Positions 35,169 through 44,945 of a stretch of 64,000 bases of DNA are shown here, piece after piece. The stretch comes from Chitinophagaceae bacterium PMP191F (GTDB taxonomy: Bacteria; Bacteroidota; Bacteroidia; Chitinophagales; Chitinophagaceae). The DNA is taken from NCBI GenBank assembly GCA_001302245.1, contig LGYU01000001.1, forward strand, positions 124,001 through 188,000, read 5' to 3'. The translations under genes were made by a program, and so were the position numbers. Below the pieces are notes generated by a model, which saw nothing but the letters and a program-made list of their open reading frames with translations, was not told where the DNA came from and ran no database searches. Within the stretch, counting starts at the first letter, position 1. Each line of letters begins with the position of its first letter.

Positions 35169-35212
35169 ATTATACCAGAGTGAAACCATAAACATTCAGT
35201 AAAACTTGTATT

Positions 35213-35866
35213 ATGAAAAGAATTTTGTTAGCAGCGGTATTGTGTACAGGAATGTTTACGATCCGTACTATGGCGCAGGAACAGGCAACTGCAGCAGAAA
35301 ACACTCTTACACCTAAAATAGGTATCAAGGGCGGCGTTAACTTATCCAACCTGTATGTAAACGATGTAAAAGATGAGAACATGAAAGTGGGTTATAACTT
35401 TGGTCTGTATGCGAAAATTCCTGTTGTAAAAGGATTTTCAATCCAGCCGGAATTGTTATATACCAGTAAGGGGGCCAAACTATCTTACGATAATACATTC
35501 GGAACAGGAGAATACAGATTTAATCTTAATTATATTGAATTACCTGTGCTGGCTGTATTTAATGTAACACCCAATCTTAACCTTCATGCAGGTGGTTACG
35601 CATCTTATCTTACTTCAGCCAATATTAAGAATCTTGATAAGAACGAAGGTGAAATTACTGACGTAGCTAATCTGAAAACAGAAAATTTCAATCGTATTGA
35701 TTATGGTCTGGTAGGTGGCATAGGTCTTGATATTCAGAACTTCACTATCGGCGCACGGTACAACTATGGTCTGCGTGAAGTAGGAAAATCTGGCAGTATT
35801 GCAGGACAGTTGACTAAAGATTCAAAGAACAGTGTGATCTCACTTTTTGTGGGATTAGGATTTTAA
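35213..35866 (+). CDS. small outer-membrane beta-barrel (PorT-like/porin family)
   Basis: A protein of 217 residues. The signal peptide is MKRILLAAVLCTGMFTIRTM followed by AQ. A barrel of about eight strands begins with PKIGIKGGVNLSNLYVNDV, a pattern usual for PorT-like outer-membrane proteins of Bacteroidota, and ends in SVISLFVGLGF with a terminal aromatic residue. It is probably a structural or stress-induced outer-membrane protein. Single-gene unit with its own candidate promoter and a terminator after the stop. Confidence 0.88.
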   Translation: MKRILLAAVLCTGMFTIRTMAQEQATAAENTLTPKIGIKGGVNLSNLYVNDVKDENMKVGYNFGLYAKIPVVKGFSIQPELLYTSKGAKLSYDNTFGTGEYRFNLNYIELPVLAVFNVTPNLNLHAGGYASYLTSANIKNLDKNEGEITDVANLKTENFNRIDYGLVGGIGLDIQNFTIGARYNYGLREVGKSGSIAGQLTKDSKNSVISLFVGLGF

Positions 35867-35901
35867 AAATAAATGTCGGACGGTTCATTATACATCAGAG
35901 A

Positions 35902-35938
35902 AGGCTACCCTTGCTAACCCAGGAGGTAGCTTTTTTTT
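35902..35938 (+). terminator. terminator after porin-like gene
   Basis: Stem GGCTACC / GGTAGC(T) with an inner CCT/AGG pairing, followed directly by TTTTTTTT. Confidence 0.75.
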
Positions 35939-35956
35939 ACCCTAAAATTTTCGGAT

Positions 35957-36133
35957 ATGAAAAATAATAATTACTTGGCTGTTGCTTCTCTTCTGTCAAT
36001 AATTACATTGCTGAGCAGTTGTGAAATTGTGGGAGGAATATTTAAAGCGGGTTTCTGGACAGGTGCGATATTGATTGTAGTAGTGATAGTGATACTGGTA
36101 ATAGGTATTGCAAAACTGGGTGGGAAGAAATAA
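35957..36133 (+). CDS. tiny membrane lipoprotein of unknown function
   Basis: A 58-residue protein beginning MKNNNYLAVASLLSIITLLS followed by SCEIVGGIFKAGFWTG. A lipobox-like LLSSC places Cys22 as the possible lipidation site, and a second hydrophobic helix (about 35-52) is followed by a lysine tail. Similar small Bacteroidota proteins are sometimes mislabelled phosphatidate cytidylyltransferase, but no enzymatic domain fits in 58 residues. The stop lies 3 bp from the stop of the convergent rpiA gene, so the two units meet tail to tail. Confidence 0.78.
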   Translation: MKNNNYLAVASLLSIITLLSSCEIVGGIFKAGFWTGAILIVVVIVILVIGIAKLGGKK

Positions 36134-36136
36134 TGC

Positions 36137-36826
36137 TCATTTTTTGCGTGTAAACTCCTGTATACTGCCATCGGGAAAACCTGCCAGTACACGGGTAGCC
36201 CTGTTAATGAACAGGCCTGTTTCTACTATACCCGGAATATTTTTAAGCAGGAGGTCTGTAGTAGCCAGGTTATCAATGGTTCCGAAATAACAGTCCAGTA
36301 TATAATGTCCGTGGTCTGTAACAAAAAAATCCCCATTTTTCATACGGAGTTTTGCGTCTACAGCAAATAAGGAACGGATATGTTGCTGCACCTGTTTATA
36401 TCCATAAGGAATAACTTCTACCGGCAAAGGAAAGGCACCCAGTTGCTGCACCAGTTTGGAATGATCAACAATGATCAGCTCTTCCTTGGAAGCAGCGGCT
36501 ACCATTTTTTCCTGTAATAATGCGCCGCCACCACCTTTAATCAGTTGTAGCTGCGGGTCAACTTCATCAGCACCATCAATGGTAATATCAATGCTGCTTA
36601 CTTCGTTCAGTGTAGTCAGCGGAACATGATGTTCTGCAGCCAATATCCTGCTGTGTTCAGAAGTAGGAACGGCTACGCACTGCAAACCTTTCTGTATGCG
36701 TTGCGCCAGGGCTATAATGAACCAATAGGCAGTTGAACCTGTGCCTGCGCCAATGGTCATACCGTTCTCAATAAAAGAAACGGCCCTTTCACCTGTAATC
36801 TTCTTTATTTCTTCCGCAGTAAGCAT
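36137..36826 (-). CDS. rpiA: ribose-5-phosphate isomerase A
   Basis: A 229-residue pentose-phosphate enzyme interconverting ribose-5-phosphate and ribulose-5-phosphate. Family motifs are all present: TIGAGTGSTAYW near residue 25 (phosphate loop), IDGADEVD (substrate and catalytic region) and IKGGGGALLQEK with the catalytic Glu. Cytoplasmic and of normal length. It starts 42 bp from the end of the lacI-type gene on the same strand, so it may be read through from it; otherwise the neighbours are unrelated housekeeping and stress genes. Confidence 0.96.
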   Translation of the reverse strand: MLTAEEIKKITGERAVSFIENGMTIGAGTGSTAYWFIIALAQRIQKGLQCVAVPTSEHSRILAAEHHVPLTTLNEVSSIDITIDGADEVDPQLQLIKGGGGALLQEKMVAAASKEELIIVDHSKLVQQLGAFPLPVEVIPYGYKQVQQHIRSLFAVDAKLRMKNGDFFVTDHGHYILDCYFGTIDNLATTDLLLKNIPGIVETGLFINRATRVLAGFPDGSIQEFTRKK

Positions 36827-36868
36827 TGTAAAAAATTAATGGCACACCTGCATCCGGTATCCCGTATC

Positions 36869-37915
36869 TCACTCCACCTCTCCCTTTTCCCGCTTTGTAG
36901 AATCTCTTACAAACAATTCAGTTTCCAGCACACGTGTTTCAAATTCAGTAACAGGTCGTTTACTTTCAATCATCTGGATCAGCAGTTCTGTAGCCACCTG
37001 TCCCATTTCGAAAGCGGGTTGGCGGATGGCAGAAAGCGACGGATAGAACAGATCTGCCAGGTTGGTATTGGTAAAGCCGATCACCGCAATATCTTCAGGA
37101 ATTTTAAGCCCTGCCGCACGGAATACAGACATACAACTGGTGGTAACCCGGTCGCTGGCAGTTAGAATAGCATCCGGTTTTTGTTTGGAGCGCAACAGTT
37201 TCAATGCTGCTGCTTCCACTTCCGAAAAGATCATTCCACCATGATTGCAATATTGCACCAGTGTTTCGTCGTATGGAATATTGTTTTGCTGTAATGCTTC
37301 TTTATAGCCCTGCAACCTTTCGCGGGTAATAGACAGATAAGGCGAATTGGTAATATGAGCGATCCTGGTAAAACCCTGTTTTATCAGGTGTTGTGTGGCA
37401 TCAAAAGCTCCTTTATAATTGTTGGCAGTTACCTTGTGGGTAGTGATCTCATCGGTAATTCTGTCAAAAAATACAATTGGCAGTCCTTTATCGTGCAATT
37501 GTTTGAAGTGCGACAGATCGGTGGTTTCACTGGCCAATGACACCAGCAGCCCATCTACCGAGCGGGAGGCAAGGTGCTGAACGGTCACCATTTCCCGTTC
37601 CATGGAATCATGGCTTTGAGAAATGATAACGTGATAGCCGCGGTTGTAGGCAATAGATTCAATACCATTGATGGCCTGGGAAAAGAAATTATTGGCGATC
37701 TCGCACACGATAACACCTACCGAAAGACTTCTTTTTTCTTTCAGGCTCAATGCAATAGGATTGGGGCGGTAGTTAATTTTCTCAGCATATTCCAGCACCA
37801 GTTTTTTGGTTTCTGGGCTGATCTCATAGCTGCCGCGCAATGCCCTTGACACAGTAGATGTAGAAAGGCCCAGGGCCTTTGCAATATCTTTTATGGTTAC
37901 GGTTTCGAATTTCAC
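36869..37915 (-). CDS. LacI-family transcriptional regulator of pectin locus
   Basis: A 348-residue regulator. The N-terminal helix-turn-helix is VTIKDIAKALGLSTSTVSRAL (about 6-26), with the hinge helix around NPIALSLKEKRS. The effector domain is periplasmic-binding-protein-like (VGVIVCEIANNFFSQAINGIE, then ILTASDRVTTSCMSVFRAAGLKIPEDIAVIGF). It is divergent from the pectin locus susC. Two AACG-containing elements lie in the 263-bp gap between them. Most Bacteroidota polysaccharide loci use hybrid two-component or ECF regulators, so a LacI-type control here is distinctive but known. The effector is probably a uronate-derived sugar, by inference. Confidence 0.93.
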   Translation of the reverse strand: MKFETVTIKDIAKALGLSTSTVSRALRGSYEISPETKKLVLEYAEKINYRPNPIALSLKEKRSLSVGVIVCEIANNFFSQAINGIESIAYNRGYHVIISQSHDSMEREMVTVQHLASRSVDGLLVSLASETTDLSHFKQLHDKGLPIVFFDRITDEITTHKVTANNYKGAFDATQHLIKQGFTRIAHITNSPYLSITRERLQGYKEALQQNNIPYDETLVQYCNHGGMIFSEVEAAALKLLRSKQKPDAILTASDRVTTSCMSVFRAAGLKIPEDIAVIGFTNTNLADLFYPSLSAIRQPAFEMGQVATELLIQMIESKRPVTEFETRVLETELFVRDSTKREKGEVE

Positions 37916-37996
37916 TGTTTAAAAGCATTTCTTAAAGGTTACCAAAAGTAAGTTTTTTTTAAAAGATTGTTTTTCAGACCCATTTGACGTGCATTT

Positions 37997-38029
37997 GAAA
38001 ACGTTGCCGGGAACGATTGCGTAAAAAAA
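37997..38029. promoter_or_regulatory. candidate LacI-type operators between lacI and susC
   Basis: Two related elements in tandem: GAAAACGTTGCC (37997-38008) and GGGAACGATTGCG (38009-38021), the latter followed by TAAAAAAA. The second, with one or two flanking bases and the A-run, is repeated base for base (23 bp, 38007-38029) at 57860-57882. The AACG-TTGC core resembles LacI-family half-sites. Confidence 0.5.
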
Positions 38030-38178
38030 GGCAGCAGGCTGTACCTGTTCTTAACAAATAACTCACTAGAATTGGTAATTATTTAACAGGACCACTCATT
38101 ATTAGTATCAGGCACGATTGCCAGGATTAAAAGCTTGTTTGCTCGCTATACTCAATAAGTACTTCTAAAAAAAGCCGT

Positions 38179-41100
38179 ATGAAGAAATGCGCTCTTCTAT
38201 TGATGCTGTTTTTATGCATTCAATTCTCTTTATCAGCACAAACAAAACAGGTGAAAGGACGCGTACTGGATGACAGTACCGATCTCGCTTTGCCCGATGT
38301 GAGTGTGCTGGTATCCGGAACTACTACCGGAACCCAGACCGATAAAGACGGAAAATTCTCCGTCAAAATTCCCGCTGATGGAAAAAAGCATCACCTTTCA
38401 GTAAGTATCACCGGCTTTATAGCCCAGGTGATAGATGTAACCGATGCAACCGGCGAAATAACCGTACGGTTAAAAAAAGAGGTGAAAGGACTGGATGATG
38501 TGGTAGTAATTGGTTATGCTACTGTAAAACGAAGGGATGTTACAGGTGCTGTATCATCTGTTTCTGCAAAAGATCTGAAAGATGTACCCGTAAACTCTAT
38601 AGCAGAAGCCCTAGCAGGGCGGCTTGCCGGTGTGCAGGTAACTACTACTGAAGGAAGTCCCGGTGCAGATATCCTGGTACGTGTTCGTGGTGGTGGTTCT
38701 GTTACACAGGACAATTCTCCGCTGTACATTGTAGATGGTATTCAGGTAGACAACGCAATGTCTTTGCTGTCACCACAGGAGATCCAGTCTATTGACGTAC
38801 TGAAAGATGCTGCCTCTACCGCCATATATGGTGCACGTGGTGCCAATGGTGTGGTATTGATCACTACCAAAGGTGGTCGTGAAATGAAAACAAGGGTTTC
38901 ATACGACGGATATGCCGGTGTAAGAAGCATTGTAAACAAACTGAAAGTACTGAACCCTTACGATTATGTAATGTACCAGTACCAGCGTTACAATGGCAGT
39001 ACAGACGACAGAACTGCTTTTCAGAATAAATATGGTCGCTGGGATGATCTGGATATTTATAAAAATATGCCCAATGTAGACTGGCAGGATGAACTGTTTG
39101 GAAGAGATGCCTGGAACAAAACGCATGTAGTATCATTGACCGGTGGTTCCAAAACCACTACTTTCAACCTGAACCTGAGCAATACAGATGAAGACGGGAT
39201 CATGATAGGATCTGCATTTAAAAGAACACTGGCTTCTTTCAAATTCGATCACCGTGCAACTGACAAACTGCGTGCTGGATTCAATGCACGTTACAGCCGT
39301 CAGCGTATAGATGGCGTGGGTACTTCCAATACCGGTTCACAGGGTAACAACAGGCTGAGAAATGCTGTACGCTACAGACCCTACCTGGCAGCAGGACAGG
39401 AAGATGATGTGGACATATTTGATCCCAACTATACTGATAACTCGCAGCTTACCAATCCTGTACTACTGGCAAAAAATGAGTTGAAGTATGATTACAAGAA
39501 TGACATCAACATTAATGGCTATTTCAGCTACGAGATCATAAAACGTCTTACATTCAGAAGTGTGGTTGGTATCACCAATACCAGTGCACGTACCAATCTG
39601 TACAGCGGTACGGTTACTGCACTGGCCCGCCAGAATGCCGGAATGCCGGTGATTGGTGTGAACACCGGTGAGAACTTTACGGTGACTAATTCCAACACGC
39701 TGAACTATAGCACACAGATCAACAAAGTACATGATATTAATGTACTGATAGGACAGGAGATCAACCAGAAAACATATAAAACATTTGCATCTACTATAAA
39801 ATGGATGCCGGTGGATCTTACTCCTGAACAGGCTTTTGCCGGTATACAAAAAGCTACGCCTCCTACAGGACAGATACAGGATCCTCCAACCACTGCTGAA
39901 GCGCAGGAAAAACTGTTGTCGTTTTTCGGAAGGATCAACTACTCGTACCAGGGTAAATACCAGGCGATGCTGACCTTGCGTTATGACGGATCTTCCAAAT
40001 TTGCACCCGGTCGTCGTTATGCCAGCTTTCCTTCTGCGGCGCTTTCATGGCGTATTTCACAGGAAGACTTCATGAAACACGTGGATTTCATATCTGACCT
40101 GAAATTGCGTGTAAGCTATGGTACATCGGGAAATAACCGTATTGATAATGACATGTTCCGGACCATGTTTGGCACCAATACCTCCAGCTATGCATTTGAA
40201 GAAGCGATAACACCAGGTATCGCACCTCCTTCAACAATGGCAAACCCTTATATTAAATGGGAAACAACTGTATCCAGGAACCTGGGTCTGGATTTCTCTT
40301 TGTTCAACAACAGGGTGAACGGTTCTATCGATTTCTATAAAAACAATACCCGTGATCTGCTGATCAATGCACAGGTACCCCTTACCACAGGGTATACCAC
40401 ACAAATCCAGAATACCGGCAGAACAGAAAATACCGGTATTGAGTTGCAACTGGGTACAACCATTATCAACAATAAAGACTTTACCTGGAGCGCCAGTTTC
40501 AACATCTCTGGCAACAGGAATAAGATCGTAAGCCTGGGTATTGATCCTACCGGTCACCCGATGCAATCTTATACTGTAGGTTCCGGCTGGGTAAATAGTT
40601 TATATGATTTTAAAGTAGAAGTAGGTAAACCTGTAGGTCAGTACTATGGTTATGTAACAGACGGTTTTTATACAGTAGACGATTTTACCTATAATGAATC
40701 TACCAAAGTATATACTTTAAAACCGAATGTACCCAACTCCAGCGGCGTAGCGCTGGGTAACAGAACACCTCAGCCTGGTGATCTGAAATTGAAAAAGCTG
40801 TCGCCCGATTCAACCGGGTTTACAATCGGTGAAGCAGATAAGACTGTATTGGGCAACTCACAACCTAAATTTATCGGAGGTCTTAACCAGCAGTTCTTTT
40901 ATAAAGGTTTTGATATGAGCATTTTTGTAAACTGGTCAGTAGGTAATAAAACATACAACGCCAACCGCATGGAGTTTACTACAACCTACCAGTACAAAGA
41001 CAACAATATGCTGGCCGAAATGAAAGACCGCTATAGACTGTTAGATGACAACGGCAACAAGGTTACAGATCCGGCTGCATTAAGTGCTATGAATGCCAAC

Positions 41101-41409
41101 GCAAAGATGTGGACACCTTCAATGGGTAACTACTTCCTGCATTCATACGCTATTGAAGATGCTTCATTTCTGCGTATCAGCAACGTTACTATTGGCTATT
41201 CACTGCCAGCCTCTTTACTGAAGAAAACAAAAGTATTTACCCGGTTCAGGTTGTATTTAACGGTAAACAACCTGTACACCTTCACCAAATACTCCGGATA
41301 TGATCCTGAGGCCAATACAAGACGCGCCACTCCGCTCACTCCGGGTGTTGATTATGCGGCTTATCCCCGCAACAGGTTTATTCTTGGTGGTGTAAACGTA
41401 ACTTTTTAA
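38179..41409 (+). CDS. SusC/RagA-family TonB-dependent transporter (pectin locus)
   Basis: A 1076-residue outer-membrane transporter. It has a signal peptide (to about residue 20), a carboxypeptidase-regulatory-like domain (about 22-105, KQVKGRVLDDSTDLALPDVSV) and a TonB-box/plug start DDVVVIGYATVKRRDVTGAV. The plug contains the family signature LYIVDGIQ and GARGANGVVLITTKGG, and the 22-strand barrel ends in NRFILGGVNVTF. No STN domain is present, so it is not wired to an ECF sigma/anti-sigma pair, in line with LacI control. It should form a complex with the SusD protein encoded 20 bp downstream and import pectin oligosaccharides into the periplasm. Confidence 0.96.
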   Translation: MKKCALLLMLFLCIQFSLSAQTKQVKGRVLDDSTDLALPDVSVLVSGTTTGTQTDKDGKFSVKIPADGKKHHLSVSITGFIAQVIDVTDATGEITVRLKKEVKGLDDVVVIGYATVKRRDVTGAVSSVSAKDLKDVPVNSIAEALAGRLAGVQVTTTEGSPGADILVRVRGGGSVTQDNSPLYIVDGIQVDNAMSLLSPQEIQSIDVLKDAASTAIYGARGANGVVLITTKGGREMKTRVSYDGYAGVRSIVNKLKVLNPYDYVMYQYQRYNGSTDDRTAFQNKYGRWDDLDIYKNMPNVDWQDELFGRDAWNKTHVVSLTGGSKTTTFNLNLSNTDEDGIMIGSAFKRTLASFKFDHRATDKLRAGFNARYSRQRIDGVGTSNTGSQGNNRLRNAVRYRPYLAAGQEDDVDIFDPNYTDNSQLTNPVLLAKNELKYDYKNDININGYFSYEIIKRLTFRSVVGITNTSARTNLYSGTVTALARQNAGMPVIGVNTGENFTVTNSNTLNYSTQINKVHDINVLIGQEINQKTYKTFASTIKWMPVDLTPEQAFAGIQKATPPTGQIQDPPTTAEAQEKLLSFFGRINYSYQGKYQAMLTLRYDGSSKFAPGRRYASFPSAALSWRISQEDFMKHVDFISDLKLRVSYGTSGNNRIDNDMFRTMFGTNTSSYAFEEAITPGIAPPSTMANPYIKWETTVSRNLGLDFSLFNNRVNGSIDFYKNNTRDLLINAQVPLTTGYTTQIQNTGRTENTGIELQLGTTIINNKDFTWSASFNISGNRNKIVSLGIDPTGHPMQSYTVGSGWVNSLYDFKVEVGKPVGQYYGYVTDGFYTVDDFTYNESTKVYTLKPNVPNSSGVALGNRTPQPGDLKLKKLSPDSTGFTIGEADKTVLGNSQPKFIGGLNQQFFYKGFDMSIFVNWSVGNKTYNANRMEFTTTYQYKDNNMLAEMKDRYRLLDDNGNKVTDPAALSAMNANAKMWTPSMGNYFLHSYAIEDASFLRISNVTIGYSLPASLLKKTKVFTRFRLYLTVNNLYTFTKYSGYDPEANTRRATPLTPGVDYAAYPRNRFILGGVNVTF

Positions 41410-41429
41410 CCTTCTAAAGAATTCGGGCA

Positions 41430-43265
41430 ATGAAACTTACTATCAGACAAATTATATTAACCTCAGTATCCGCTACCGGATTACTGATGATGGGTTCCTG
41501 CAAAAAGTATCTTGATGCAGATTCTAATTCCACACTTACACAGGAAGCTGTTTTTTCAAGTGTTTCCAACTCCAATTCAGCAGTAGTAGGCACGTATGCC
41601 ATGCTGATTGGCGATAATGGATATGGCAGCCGTATTGCAACGCTTTTTCCGCAGTCGGCAGATGATATGAAAACTTCTGGTGATTACAACCAATATGACC
41701 GCAGGGGCATCAGTACGTATGGTGCAGCTGCAGATAATACAGATCTTATCAATCCTTTTATCCAGTTGTTTAAAGGGATTGAGCGCGCCAATCTTTGTAT
41801 AAAATATATTCCGGCTTCTGCATTGTATACCAGCGGAACAGCTGATCAGAAAACAGCTTTGCGAAAACTGTACGGAGAGGCCCTGACCCTGCGTGCACAG
41901 TTCTATCTGGAAGCATTGCGCAACTGGGGTGACCTGCCCGCTCAACTGATACCGGCAAGTGATCTGAAAGATGTATACCTGCCCAAAACTGATCGTGATT
42001 CTATTTATGACGTGTTGCTGAACGATCTGAAAATTGCAGCAGAGCTGGTACCCTGGCGTTCTTTATCGCCCGATCAGAACCTGCGTATTACCAAGGCATA
42101 CGTGAAAGGGTTGCGTGCAAGAATTGCCCTGACAAGAGGTGGTTATGAATTGAGAAGTAACTCTCATAAAAATGAACGCAAATCCGATTACAAAACAATG
42201 TACCAGATCGCTTATGATGAATGCAAAGAGATCATGGCACATCCGGAAGAACATAGCCTGAACCCGGTATATGAGAATATCTTCAAAACCCTGCATGGCG
42301 CTACCCGCTATGATGATGCACATGAAATTATATTTGAAGTGGGTGCCTTTGGAGGTAATGCCAGTACCGACAGTAAACTGGGGTATTACAACGGCCTGCG
42401 GCATAATAGCAGTTCGAAATTCGGCGGTGGCGGCGGTGGTATCAATATCCTGCCCACCTATTTCTATGAATTTGATTCCATTGGTGATTGTCGCAGGGAT
42501 GTTACCATCAATGCCTTTGAAATTGATGCCAACGGCCAGAAGATCCTGAATACAGGTACTACTATGACGGATGGTAAATTCAGACGTTCATGGACCAGCA
42601 TCACCGGTACTTCACAAAACCTTGCTATCAATTGGCCCATCATGCGTTTCTCTGATATTCTGCTGATGTTTGCTGAGGCTGATAACGAGATCAATCACGG
42701 ACCTTCTGCAGAAGCTATTGCCGCTTATGAAAAAGTACGCAAAAGAGCTTTTGTAGGATATGAATCCAGGATGGGTACTACACCCACCGATTATGATGGC
42801 TTTTTCAAAGCCATTGTACAGGAGCGTTTACTGGAATTTGGCGGAGAAGGTATCCGTAAATATGATCTGATCCGCTGGAACATGCTGGGGGCAAAACTTA
42901 CAGAGACAAAAAATAAGCTGCGCGACTTTATGAACGGAGAAGGCCGCTATGTTAATGTACCCAAATATGTTTTTGCCAAGGCCGCAACTTATAGCATTAC
43001 CAACTCTGTGGCAGAAACTGCAGGACTGGATGTATATGGCGGTGCATTCAGTAAGGTGTTGTTTGAACCCGGTACCGGTGCTAACACACCTGTGCCCACC
43101 GGCTATACTGTAAAAAACTGGAGAGCAGCAGTAAATGAGGACTACCTGACCAGTGATCTGAAAGGCTATGTGAAGTACTTTGAAGAAAATAAGAAAGAAG
43201 TATTTCCCATTCCTACAACGGCACTGAACAGTAATTACAGACTTACCCAGAATTATGGTTATTGA
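41430..43265 (+). CDS. SusD/RagB-family substrate-binding lipoprotein
   Basis: A protein of 611 residues. The lipoprotein signal ends in LLMMGSC (Cys24). Tetratricopeptide-like helices follow (GEALTLRAQFYLEALRNWGDLP, with the family's RAQ-Y-L-L-x-x-x-WGD-P pattern). The C-terminal RagB/SusD domain includes WPIMRFSDILLMFAEADNEIN and ERLLEFGGEGIRKYDLIRWNML. It is a surface lid that captures glycans for the SusC channel. It lies 20 bp after susC and 18 bp before the next surface lipoprotein, in a clear operon. Confidence 0.95.
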   Translation: MKLTIRQIILTSVSATGLLMMGSCKKYLDADSNSTLTQEAVFSSVSNSNSAVVGTYAMLIGDNGYGSRIATLFPQSADDMKTSGDYNQYDRRGISTYGAAADNTDLINPFIQLFKGIERANLCIKYIPASALYTSGTADQKTALRKLYGEALTLRAQFYLEALRNWGDLPAQLIPASDLKDVYLPKTDRDSIYDVLLNDLKIAAELVPWRSLSPDQNLRITKAYVKGLRARIALTRGGYELRSNSHKNERKSDYKTMYQIAYDECKEIMAHPEEHSLNPVYENIFKTLHGATRYDDAHEIIFEVGAFGGNASTDSKLGYYNGLRHNSSSKFGGGGGGINILPTYFYEFDSIGDCRRDVTINAFEIDANGQKILNTGTTMTDGKFRRSWTSITGTSQNLAINWPIMRFSDILLMFAEADNEINHGPSAEAIAAYEKVRKRAFVGYESRMGTTPTDYDGFFKAIVQERLLEFGGEGIRKYDLIRWNMLGAKLTETKNKLRDFMNGEGRYVNVPKYVFAKAATYSITNSVAETAGLDVYGGAFSKVLFEPGTGANTPVPTGYTVKNWRAAVNEDYLTSDLKGYVKYFEENKKEVFPIPTTALNSNYRLTQNYGY

Positions 43266-43283
43266 TCTTAAACTGCTTTCTAT

Positions 43284-44906
43284 ATGAAAAGAACTTGTAA
43301 CAATACAATAAAAATACTGATTCCCGTTCTGTGCTTTGCCGTTGCGGGTGTTATCTCCTGTAAAAAGAATAATGATTCAACAGAGGCGATGCGCAGGTTT
43401 ATGCCCGGCGGTGATATTAAAGCCACTTCCGGTGAAACCAAAGTATTCCTGTACTGGAATGCCTCATTGTACACAACATCTACAGACACTACCATCAGGT
43501 ACAGGGTGCAGATCTCCAAAGATTCTACTTTTGCTACTGTAGAGCGTTCATATCAAACAGATACAACAGGCATCACTATTACTGACGATGATATGGTTGT
43601 ACGTCAGAAATATTATGCAAGGGTAAAAACGCTGGGTAAAGATTCTACCTTGGATTCAAAATGGCTACGTAGCAGCAGTTTTACCATTACAGGCGAACAG
43701 ATCTTTGATAATGTACTGGATGCTAACATCCTTGACAATGCGGTGATCCTGACCTGGAAACTGACAAGTGGTTTGACAAAGCTGGTACTTACACCGGCGG
43801 GCGGTGGTGCTGCCGTAGAAATAAATCTGACAACAACAGATATCACTGCACATCAGAAATCAATTTCCGGCTTGCAATCCGGTACTACTTATACAGCAGA
43901 GATTTTTGCCGGTACTAAAAGCAAAGGCATTATTACTTTCAGAACAAAATCTTCTGTAACAGGTACCATTATCGATCTGCGTGGTATAACCGGTCGTCCT
44001 TCTGTACTGGCAGATACCTTGCCATTGATCCCTTCAGGAAGTACAGTATTGCTGAAACGTGGACAAACCTATGAGATCGCTACAGCCCTGTCGCTCAGTA
44101 AATCAGTGACCATTATGAGTGGTTATGATTTCAGTACCGATCTGGCAAGGATCAATATGACCAGTAATTTTAACATTGCAGCCTCCAGCATCATTGACTC
44201 CATTGTGTTCAATAGTGTAAGATTGGTTGGACCTTCTTATTCAGCCAGCTATGTATTCAATGTCAGCAATGCTTGTACCATTGGAAAAATGATCTTCGAG
44301 GGATGTCAGACAGAGATCTTCAGGGGGGTAGTAAGGTTGCAGACCGCTGTGATCAATATGACCGACTATAAGATGAACAACTGTATCATAGACAGTATCT
44401 CCAACTATGGCGTGATCAATATTGACAATATCAATTGTAAAATTGACAACATTTCTATTACCAATAGCACTATTTACAAATCAGAGAAGATCGTAACCAG
44501 CAAACAGAATTCTGTTTCTGTAAGCATTCTTAACTGTACTATCAATGAAGCGCCCTGGGGTGGTGGTTCCAACTACCTGATCGATTATGGAAGTACCAGT
44601 ACTACCAATAATGTTACATCCGGCGTAACAGTTTCCAATTGCATCATGGGAATAGGAAAAATTAATGGCACCAGTACCGCCGTAAGAGGTATCAGGGTAA
44701 ATGCATCAACAGCGGTAACCACTACCAACAACTATAGCACATCAGACTATGTGCCATTTGCAGCCGGTGCCGGTGTGCCCAACCTGATAGCGTACAGTGG
44801 TACTTCTACCAATCTGTGGCTGGATCCTTCAAACGGAAACTTTGCCTTTAAAGATGTAAACTTTGGAGGCAAAAATTCTACGGGTGATCCCAGGTGGAGA
44901 CAATAG
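43284..44906 (+). CDS. DUF4957/DUF5123-like surface lipoprotein
   Basis: A protein of 540 residues. The lipoprotein signal has Cys26 in VISCKK. One or two fibronectin-type beta-sandwich regions (about 45-130 and 135-220; YRVQISKDSTFATV, then DNAVILTWKLTSGLTKL) precede a right-handed beta-helix-like part (about 230-540) rich in N/I/S ladders such as NCIIDSISNYGVINIDNINC. This matches proteins with DUF4957 and DUF5123 domains found third in pectin loci of Bacteroidota. It likely binds pectin at the surface; a lyase activity is possible but no catalytic motif is recognised. It ends 39 bp before the pectate lyase. Confidence 0.75.
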   Translation: MKRTCNNTIKILIPVLCFAVAGVISCKKNNDSTEAMRRFMPGGDIKATSGETKVFLYWNASLYTTSTDTTIRYRVQISKDSTFATVERSYQTDTTGITITDDDMVVRQKYYARVKTLGKDSTLDSKWLRSSSFTITGEQIFDNVLDANILDNAVILTWKLTSGLTKLVLTPAGGGAAVEINLTTTDITAHQKSISGLQSGTTYTAEIFAGTKSKGIITFRTKSSVTGTIIDLRGITGRPSVLADTLPLIPSGSTVLLKRGQTYEIATALSLSKSVTIMSGYDFSTDLARINMTSNFNIAASSIIDSIVFNSVRLVGPSYSASYVFNVSNACTIGKMIFEGCQTEIFRGVVRLQTAVINMTDYKMNNCIIDSISNYGVINIDNINCKIDNISITNSTIYKSEKIVTSKQNSVSVSILNCTINEAPWGGGSNYLIDYGSTSTTNNVTSGVTVSNCIMGIGKINGTSTAVRGIRVNASTAVTTTNNYSTSDYVPFAAGAGVPNLIAYSGTSTNLWLDPSNGNFAFKDVNFGGKNSTGDPRWRQ

Positions 44907-44945
44907 TACTATTTGAGTACCGATCATGTACCAAATGATAAAGAG